From Porphyromonadaceae bacterium UBA4277 (GTDB taxonomy: Bacteria; Bacteroidota; Bacteroidia; Bacteroidales; Muribaculaceae): DNA of 9,976 bases. The position numbers were made by a program, and so were the translations under genes. The stretch's first letter is position 1. Every line of letters starts with the position of its first letter. Below are positions 4,465-9,976 of the stretch, piece by piece. The notes beneath the pieces were generated by a model. The model did no database searches. It saw only the letters and a program-made list of their open reading frames with translations, and had not been told where the DNA came from. The stretch covers positions 1-9,976 of the forward strand of contig DGVT01000029.1 in NCBI GenBank assembly GCA_002395965.1, given 5' to 3'.

Positions 4465-6003
4465 ATGAATAGCATCAAAGATAGAGCAGCCCTCATTGCA
4501 CAGGCTGCACAAAAGATGAATAAGGAAGTCTATAACGACTCCAATATGAAGAAAATCATCACGCCCCGTCACGAATTGCAACGCCAGAGCGGCAAGGTGG
4601 TCACCCTGGAGGAAGCCATCAAGAGAACCGGCCTCAAAGACGGAATGACCATTTCGTTCCACCATCACTTCCGCGGTGGCGACAAGGTGATAAACATGGT
4701 TGTTGACAAGCTGGCCGAGATGGGATTCAAGAACCTGCACTTAGCCTCTTCAAGCCTTATCGACGTGCACGAGCCACTCATTGAGCACATCCGCAACGGC
4801 GTGATTACACAGATTTCCACTTCGGGACTGCGTGGCAAGCTTGCCAACGAAATTTCTCACGGCCTGATGAAAGAGCCCGTGGTGTTCCGCTCGCACGGCT
4901 CGCGCGGCTATGCCATCAAGAGTGGCGAGCTGCACATCGACGTCGCCTTCCTGGGTGCATCGTCGAGCGACCCCTTAGGCAATGCTGCCGGTTTCTCAAC
5001 CAGCGAGAATGCCAAGAGCATCTGCGGCTCGTTAGGCTATGCCCTGCCCGATGCCAAGTATGCCGACCACACCGTGATCCTCACCGACGACCTTGTGGAT
5101 TATCCTAACCAGCACAACGCCATCAGCGAGGCCGACGTAGAGTTTGTCGTCGTCGTTGACTCGGTGGGCGACTCAAGCAAGATTTCGTCGGGTGCCATCC
5201 GCGACACCAAGAACCCCCGCGACATCCTTCTCGCCAAGCAGGCAGCCAAGGTGGTGATGAACAGCGGCTACTTCGAGAACGGCTTCTCGCTGCAGACCGG
5301 CTCGGGTGGTGCATCGCTCGCCGTGACCAAGTATCTGCGCCAGGGCATGATCGACAAGGGCATCAAGGCAAGTTTTGCCTTAGGTGGCATCACCAGCCAC
5401 ATGGTGAAACTGCATCAGGAAGGCTTGATCGACCGTCTGATCGACGTGCAGTCGTTTGACAAGGTGGCAGCCGAGTCGCTGATGAACGATTGCAAGCACA
5501 AGAGCGTGTCGGCCAACGAATACGCCGCTATGCTCGAGCCGGGCTCGGCAACCCACTACCTCGACGTTGTCATCCTGTCGGCACTTGAGGTTGACGTCAA
5601 CTTCAACGTGAACGTGCTCGTGGGTAGCGACGGCATCATACGCGGTGCAATAGGCGGCCACCCCGACACTGCCGCCGACTCGGCCCTGTCGGTAATCGTG
5701 TGCCCGCTGCTGCGCGGTCGCATCCCGTGCGTGGTGGAAGAGGTGACCACCCTCATCACTCCGGGTAGCAACGTCGATGTTGTTGTCACCGAGTATGGTA
5801 TTGCAGTCAATCCCAACCGTCCCGAAATAAAGAAGCGCCTTGAGGATGCCGGAATGAACATCGTTGACATCCACGACCTGGCCGACAAGGCTCGCAAGAT
5901 CATCGGCACACCCGATCCCCTGCCCTTCGGCGACAAGGTGGTGGGCGTGGTGCTCAACCGCGACGGCTCGGTACAAGACGTGATCAAAAACATCACAGAA
6001 TAA
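4465..6003 (+). CDS. citF: Citrate lyase alpha subunit (citrate:acetyl-ACP transferase)
   Basis: CitF exchanges the acetyl group on CitD for citrate, forming citryl-ACP and free acetate. It is a family I CoA-transferase-like protein working with CitE and CitD. The 512-residue length agrees with known CitF proteins (about 505-515). Family segments seen are MTISFHHHFRGGDKV (61-75), ASSSLIDVHEPLIEHI (94-109), TSGLRGKLANEI (119-130), AFLGASSSDPLGNAAG (161-176), QTGSGGASLAVTKYL (277-291), SFALGGITSHMV (303-314), GAIGGHPDTAADS (394-406) and VTEYGIAVNP (441-450). The ATG at 4465 is chosen over the TTG at 4459 because of the AAGGAGG 10 bases upstream; that ATG is two bases after the citE stop. A terminator-like hairpin follows the stop, separating the three structural subunits from the maturation genes. 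Confidence 0.97.
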   Translation: MNSIKDRAALIAQAAQKMNKEVYNDSNMKKIITPRHELQRQSGKVVTLEEAIKRTGLKDGMTISFHHHFRGGDKVINMVVDKLAEMGFKNLHLASSSLIDVHEPLIEHIRNGVITQISTSGLRGKLANEISHGLMKEPVVFRSHGSRGYAIKSGELHIDVAFLGASSSDPLGNAAGFSTSENAKSICGSLGYALPDAKYADHTVILTDDLVDYPNQHNAISEADVEFVVVVDSVGDSSKISSGAIRDTKNPRDILLAKQAAKVVMNSGYFENGFSLQTGSGGASLAVTKYLRQGMIDKGIKASFALGGITSHMVKLHQEGLIDRLIDVQSFDKVAAESLMNDCKHKSVSANEYAAMLEPGSATHYLDVVILSALEVDVNFNVNVLVGSDGIIRGAIGGHPDTAADSALSVIVCPLLRGRIPCVVEEVTTLITPGSNVDVVVTEYGIAVNPNRPEIKKRLEDAGMNIVDIHDLADKARKIIGTPDPLPFGDKVVGVVLNRDGSVQDVIKNITE

Positions 6004-6025
6004 TATCTTATAGTTAAATAATGAA

Positions 6026-6069
6026 ACGGGCCAAGGTGCCCACAAGTGGTATCCTTGACCCGTTTTTTT
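6026..6069 (+). terminator. Terminator or attenuator between citF and citX
   Basis: ACGGG (6026-6030) pairs with CCCGT (6059-6063) and CAAGG (6032-6036) pairs with CCTTG (6053-6057), with one C/A mismatch between them. A short inner GCC/GGT helix adds to the stem. Seven T residues (6063-6069) follow. This has the form of an intrinsic terminator inside the operon, 22 bases after citF. Partial read-through would give many transcripts for the structural subunits and fewer for the maturation enzymes, which are needed only in catalytic amounts. Confidence 0.8.
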
Positions 6070-6090
6070 CAACTCTATTTTGCAATTATA

Positions 6091-6594
6091 ATGGAAATCA
6101 CGCTCGACCAGTTGCTGCGCAGCCGCGAGCAACGTCACGCGAAGCAGATGGCACTCATCGGTGCCTACCCTGCTCACACGCTCGTGTGCCTCACGGTGAT
6201 TATGCCTGGCCCGGTCAAGCGCAATTCTCATTCACTTATCGTTGCTAACGCTGCCATCACGGCAGTGTTAGAGTGTTTTAGCGGCACATTAGTAGCCATT
6301 GAAGCTAATGACCTGCAAACGGGCTACGAAGCCTACTTCATGACCACCATTGCACGCGACAAGGCAAAACGCATGACCTGCAAGATTGAGAACGAGCACC
6401 CGCTGGGACGCTTATTTGATCTTGACGTGCTCGGTGCCGACGGCACCCCCATGTCGCGCCTTGAAGTTGGCGAGCAGGCACGCCGCTGCATGCTGTGCGA
6501 CAACGAGGCACGCTACTGCATGCGCAACCACAGCCACACTCAAGACGAGCTGCAACAGCACATCGGGCAATTAATCAGCAACTATGTTCAGTGA
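6091..6594 (+). CDS. citX: Apo-citrate lyase phosphoribosyl-dephospho-CoA transferase (holo-ACP synthase CitX)
   Basis: CitX moves the phosphoribosyl-dephospho-CoA group from the triphosphoribosyl precursor made by CitG onto the serine of CitD. The 167-residue protein is slightly shorter than the enterobacterial form (about 183), mainly at the N-terminus. Diagnostic segments are LLRSREQR (8-15), MPGPVKRN (38-45), ENEHPLGRLFDLDVL (100-114), RRCMLC (131-136) and Cys143 followed by the His-rich NHSHT. The ATG at 6091 is preferred over the in-frame GTG at 6046, because 6046 lies inside the terminator hairpin and the extension is unlike the family. Its 3' end overlaps the citC-citG fusion gene by 11 bases, so the two are translationally coupled. 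The gene stands alone rather than fused to citG as in the CitXG proteins of some bacteria. Confidence 0.93.
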   Translation: MEITLDQLLRSREQRHAKQMALIGAYPAHTLVCLTVIMPGPVKRNSHSLIVANAAITAVLECFSGTLVAIEANDLQTGYEAYFMTTIARDKAKRMTCKIENEHPLGRLFDLDVLGADGTPMSRLEVGEQARRCMLCDNEARYCMRNHSHTQDELQQHIGQLISNYVQ

Positions 6595-8344
6595 GTATGA
6601 GATAAATACCCTGCCACTCTCGTTAAAATCGTCAAGACAACGAGTGGAACGTTTTCTGACCGGAAACGGGCTTCGTCTCGACGATATCGACACCTATGCC
6701 GTGGTCTCGCCCATCGACAGCGATGAGATTCTGGCCGGAGGCGGCATCAAGGGCGATCTCATCAAGTGCCTGGCCGTGAGCGAGCAACTGCGCGGCACGG
6801 GCATGATGCAACGCCTAATCTCACACCTGCTGAGCATTGCCCACTCGCAAGGCTGCGACTGCGTGAAGGTCTTCACCAAGCCCGAAAACCGCGACATCTT
6901 CGAGAGTCTGGGCTTCACCACGCTGGCCGAAGCACCAAAGGCAATTTTCATGGAAAACGGCATGAGCGGCATCAAGGCTTATGTGAACAAACTGCGCACA
7001 CTACATTCGGGCATGTCGCCCCAAACTTGCGGCATCATCGTGATGAATGCCAACCCATTCACACTGGGGCACAAAGCCCTTGTCGAGTGGGCCGCAGCTC
7101 AGGTCACCACACTCTATGTCGTTGCCGTTAAAGAAGACCTGTCGCTATTCTCAAGCACCGAGCGACTGGAGATGATGCGCAACGGATGCCGGCACATCAA
7201 CAATGTGGTGGTGTGCGAAGGGAGCGACTATGCCATCTCGGCAAAGACCTTCCCCACCTATTTCCTAAAGAAGATTGACGATGCCACCGACACACACATC
7301 ACACTCGACCTCGACCTGCTGGCACGCCACATCGCACCGGCCCTGAATGCAACAATCCGCTTCGTGGGCAGTGAACCTACCGATGCACTCACTGCACGCT
7401 ATGTTGAACTCATGAAGCAGATACTGCCACAACACGGCATCGAAGTGAGGGTCATGGAACGCATCACCCACGGCCATCAGCCCGTGAGCGCATCAGTAGT
7501 CAGGCAACATCTTGCACACCGCCATTTCAACCTTGCCGCACAACTTGTGCCAGAGTCAACCATACCTTTCCTGATAGCGCATCTTGCATGCAACGCCCTT
7601 GAGTGCGAACTCGACACCACTCCAAAGCCCGGACTCATCGACCGCGACGACAACGGAGCACACACCGACATGACCTACTCCACGATGCAAGACAGCATCA
7701 AGGCACTGCGGCCATTCTTCAACAGGCTGACAGCAATGGGCACACGCGACACGATGCCGGCACCACACGACATCTGCAACATAGGCATTGAAGCTGAAAG
7801 GGCCATGCTGGCGGCCACTGCTGGTGTCAACACTCATCGCGGGGCACTGTTTGCCCTGGGACTGACAGCATTAGCTGCCGCACACACTCATCATCGGCAC
7901 AACCAAATCACGGCACCGGCCCTGCGCAGCTGCATCGGCAGCATTGCCGGGCTGCTCCCGGGCTCTAAAGACTCCCACGGAGACCGCGCCGTGACACGGC
8001 ATCATGTCGATGGCGCACTGGCAATGGCACGAAAGGGCTATGAAGCACTTTTCGACTGCTGGCTGCCATTCTACCGCTCGCTCAGCAGCGACACGCTGCA
8101 ACCGCACAAGACCCTGCTGCTAATCATCTCGCAACTCGACGACACTAACGTCATACATCGCTGCGGCTACGACAAGGCTCAGCTTGTCAAGCAGCAAGCA
8201 GCCGAGTTGCTAAACCACTTCTCCACCGAGGGCCTCAGGCAGATGAACAGCGATTTTATAGCACAAAACATCTCGCCGGGTGGTGCAGCCGACATGTTGT
8301 CGCTCACAATGTTTATCGACTCAATTTTATGCGAAAATAAATAA
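6584..8344 (+). CDS. citC/citG: Fused citrate lyase ligase (CitC) and triphosphoribosyl-dephospho-CoA synthase (CitG)
   Basis: This single 586-residue protein joins two citrate lyase maturation enzymes. Residues 1 to about 330 are CitC, which acetylates the CitD prosthetic group with acetate and ATP. They contain a GNAT-like segment (CLAVSEQLRGTGMMQRL, 62-78), the nucleotidyltransferase motif MNANPFTLGHKALVE (154-168) and the closing SASVVRQHL (302-310). Residues about 333-586 are CitG, which makes the prosthetic-group precursor from ATP and dephospho-CoA. They contain LECELDTTPKPGLIDRDDNG (339-358) with AHTDM after it, GVNTHRGALFALG (414-426), a GLLPGSKDSHGD segment (456-467) and ISPGGAADMLSLTMFI (563-578). 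The frame is uninterrupted and both halves keep near-full length and signature residues, so the fusion is probably active. The ATG at 6584 overlaps citX by 11 bases. Fusing CitC to CitG skips the middle enzyme CitX, unlike the better-known CitXG fusion. Confidence 0.92.
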   Translation: MFSEYEINTLPLSLKSSRQRVERFLTGNGLRLDDIDTYAVVSPIDSDEILAGGGIKGDLIKCLAVSEQLRGTGMMQRLISHLLSIAHSQGCDCVKVFTKPENRDIFESLGFTTLAEAPKAIFMENGMSGIKAYVNKLRTLHSGMSPQTCGIIVMNANPFTLGHKALVEWAAAQVTTLYVVAVKEDLSLFSSTERLEMMRNGCRHINNVVVCEGSDYAISAKTFPTYFLKKIDDATDTHITLDLDLLARHIAPALNATIRFVGSEPTDALTARYVELMKQILPQHGIEVRVMERITHGHQPVSASVVRQHLAHRHFNLAAQLVPESTIPFLIAHLACNALECELDTTPKPGLIDRDDNGAHTDMTYSTMQDSIKALRPFFNRLTAMGTRDTMPAPHDICNIGIEAERAMLAATAGVNTHRGALFALGLTALAAAHTHHRHNQITAPALRSCIGSIAGLLPGSKDSHGDRAVTRHHVDGALAMARKGYEALFDCWLPFYRSLSSDTLQPHKTLLLIISQLDDTNVIHRCGYDKAQLVKQQAAELLNHFSTEGLRQMNSDFIAQNISPGGAADMLSLTMFIDSILCENK

Positions 8345-8387
8345 CTTATTAACAATAAATTAATCTTCTTATTAAACACAAATCACT
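8345..8387 (+). other. AT-rich spacer before the hydratase gene
   Basis: A 43-base, very AT-rich gap between the citC-citG stop and the next ATG. It has no terminator, no TAnnTTTG box and no Shine-Dalgarno sequence, so the hydratase is most likely on the same transcript as the cit genes. Confidence 0.5.
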
Positions 8388-9976
8388 ATGGTAGAACTTA
8401 TCAAACAAGGAGTTTATCTACTGAACGGAACTGAAATTCGCACCGACGGTGCCGGCATGCCGGCTCCCGATGAGGCGCGTGAGAACACTATTACCTACGG
8501 CATCCTGCGCAGTCACGATGTGGACGGCAGCAAGGGCAAGAAAATGCGCATCCGCTTCGACGCCATGATGTCGCACGACATCACCTATGTGGGTATCATC
8601 CAGACTGCTCGTGCCAGCGGTCTCGAAAAATTCCCCCTGCCCTATGCCATGACCAACTGCCACAACTCGCTGTGCGCTGTGGGTGGTACCATTAACGAAG
8701 ACGACCACGTGTTCGGTCTGTCGGCAGCCAAGAAATATGGCGGTATCTACGTTCCCGCCAACCAGGCCGTCATCCACCAGTATGCCCGTGAGGCTATGGT
8801 GAAGTGCGGTAACATGATCTTAGGCAGCGACAGCCACACCCGCTACGGCTCATTAGGCAACATGGGCGTGGGCGAAGGCGGAGGCGAGCTCGTTAAGCAG
8901 CTTCTGAAAAACACCTGGGACATCAACGCTCCCGAAGTGGTGCTCGTGTGGCTCGAAGGCACACCACGCAAGGGTATTGGCCCGCACGACGTGGCCATCT
9001 CGCTCGTAAAGGCTACATTCGAGTCGGGGTTTGTTAAGAACAAAGTGCTCGAGTTTGCCGGCCCCGGCGTGAAGAACCTGCCCATCGACTTCCGTAACGG
9101 CATCGATATCATGACCACCGAGACTACCTGCCTTAGCTCAATATGGGTTACCGACGATGAGGTTAAGCACCACTACGAAATCCACAAGCGCCCGCAAGAC
9201 TTCAAGGTGCTCGAGCCGGGCAAGGTGGCTTACTACGACGCAATGATTCGCATCGACCTGAGCAAGCAGGAGTCGATGATTGCCCTTCCGTTCCACCCCA
9301 GCAACGCCTTCACCATCCACGAGTTGCAGGCCAACCCCGTCGAAATTCTCAAGGCTGTCGAGGAAGACACTCGCAAGCGCTTCGGCGACAAGGTGCAGGT
9401 TGACCTCGTTGACAAGGTGGTCAACGGCAAGGTGATGGCCGACCAGGGTATCATCGCAGGCTGCTCGGGAGGTACTTACGACAACCTGAGCGCTGCTGCC
9501 GCTATCATGAAGGACAAGAGCATCGGCAACGACTACTTCACCATGTCGGCCTACCCACAGTCGGTACCCGTCTATATGGCCGCCACACGCTCGGGCATCA
9601 CCGAAGAGCTGCTTGAGACCGGTTGCGTTATCAAGCCCGCATTCTGCGGCCCGTGCTTCGGCGCCGGCGACGTTCCCGCAAACAATGGTCTGAGTATTCG
9701 CCACACCACCCGCAACTTCCCCAACCGCGAGGGTTCTAAGCCCGGCCAGGGTCAAATCTCGCTCGTGGCTCTGATGGATGCACGCTCGATTGCTGCCACC
9801 GCAGCCAACGGCGGTGTTATCACTGCTGCTACCGATGTTGACTACACCGACACACACAAGCCCTATGACTTCGACGAGCGCATCTATGAGCGCCGCGTCT
9901 ATAATGGCTATGGCCACGCCGACCTGAGCCAAGAGCTGAAGTATGGCCCCAACATCAAGGACTGGCCCAAGATGTA
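8388..9976 (+). CDS. Aconitase-superfamily hydratase (YbhJ-like), 3' end beyond window
   Basis: The first 529 residues of an iron-sulfur hydratase are present, with no stop before the window edge. Relatives run to about 750 residues, so the swivel C-terminal domain is probably mostly missing. The [4Fe-4S] ligands are visible as Cys359 in GCSGGTYDN (358-366) and Cys420/Cys423 in FCGPCFGAGD (419-428). LGSDSHTRYG (145-154) and RHTTRNFPNREG (438-449) match the aconitase substrate and signature loops, and TNCHNS (89-94) the N-terminal one. The N-terminus (VELIKQGVYLLNGTEI) and overall pattern suggest the uncharacterised YbhJ-type hydratase rather than housekeeping AcnA/AcnB. I infer a role in interconverting citrate with aconitate or isocitrate, or a similar tricarboxylate, because it follows the citrate lyase genes by 43 bases. 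The true substrate is not shown by the sequence. Confidence 0.88.
   Translation, partial: MVELIKQGVYLLNGTEIRTDGAGMPAPDEARENTITYGILRSHDVDGSKGKKMRIRFDAMMSHDITYVGIIQTARASGLEKFPLPYAMTNCHNSLCAVGGTINEDDHVFGLSAAKKYGGIYVPANQAVIHQYAREAMVKCGNMILGSDSHTRYGSLGNMGVGEGGGELVKQLLKNTWDINAPEVVLVWLEGTPRKGIGPHDVAISLVKATFESGFVKNKVLEFAGPGVKNLPIDFRNGIDIMTTETTCLSSIWVTDDEVKHHYEIHKRPQDFKVLEPGKVAYYDAMIRIDLSKQESMIALPFHPSNAFTIHELQANPVEILKAVEEDTRKRFGDKVQVDLVDKVVNGKVMADQGIIAGCSGGTYDNLSAAAAIMKDKSIGNDYFTMSAYPQSVPVYMAATRSGITEELLETGCVIKPAFCGPCFGAGDVPANNGLSIRHTTRNFPNREGSKPGQGQISLVALMDARSIAATAANGGVITAATDVDYTDTHKPYDFDERIYERRVYNGYGHADLSQELKYGPNIKDWPKM

Noticed and set aside
6046..6090. GTG start extending CitX by 15 residues
   Set aside because: The GTG is inside the terminator hairpin and the added segment is unlike CitX N-termini; the ATG at 6091 begins directly with the conserved LDQLLRSREQR region.
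5380..6231. 283-codon open frame on the - strand
   Set aside because: It mirrors the end of citF, the terminator and the start of citX, all clearly coding or regulatory on the + strand; its His/Val/Asp-rich composition is typical of a shadow frame.
9138..9932. 264-codon open frame on the - strand
   Set aside because: It lies entirely inside the aconitase-family gene on the + strand, whose motifs are unmistakable; the reverse frame is a by-product of GC-rich codon use and shows no family resemblance.
1..9976. CRISPR array, tRNA or rRNA genes, phage or conjugative genes
   Set aside because: No regularly spaced direct repeats, no tRNA cloverleaf with conserved arms, no rRNA core sequence and no integrase, capsid or relaxase motifs were seen on either strand.

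Overview
The window looks like chromosomal DNA from an anaerobic gut Bacteroidales bacterium, with Muribaculaceae or a Prevotella/Bacteroides relative as my best guess. Three things point there: start codons mostly lack a Shine-Dalgarno sequence, the one good promoter has the Bacteroidetes TTTG / TAnnTTTG form, and a STAS-like DUF4325 gene and a degenerate secreted protein of Bacteroidales style are present. The assignment is inferred from style, not from a database match.

Left end (1-1345): a complete acetate kinase gene (ackA) followed by a strong intrinsic terminator. Middle (1346-2990): an AT-richer, eroded stretch. It holds the C-terminal remnant of a GHKL-type ATPase translationally coupled (TAATG) to an intact STAS-like DUF4325 gene, a bidirectional terminator, and a small ORF that appears to fuse a secreted-protein N-terminus to the last part of an AraC-type helix-turn-helix domain. 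It also holds a 222-bp MITE-like element with 16-bp terminal inverted repeats (one mismatch) and a 9-bp target duplication, inserted just before another terminator.

Right end (2991-9976): a citrate lyase operon. It starts with a well-formed promoter whose -33 box lies inside a 10-5-10 palindrome, a likely operator. The order is citD (acyl carrier, gamma), citE (beta), citF (alpha), a terminator-like hairpin with a T-run, citX (prosthetic group transferase), a single gene fusing citC (acetylating ligase) to citG (triphosphoribosyl-dephospho-CoA synthase), and an aconitase-superfamily hydratase that runs off the window.

How the genes work together: the CitG domain makes the prosthetic-group precursor, CitX attaches it to a Ser of CitD, the CitC domain acetylates it, and CitDEF then cleaves citrate to acetate and oxaloacetate. 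The hydratase could connect citrate with aconitate or isocitrate. AckA handles acetate/acetyl phosphate but is a separate transcription unit. No citrate transporter, CitAB two-component system or oxaloacetate decarboxylase is visible, so uptake and regulation must be encoded elsewhere or beyond the right edge. The points most worth checking are the CitC-CitG fusion, the MITE-like element, the promoter/operator and the terminator inside the operon.
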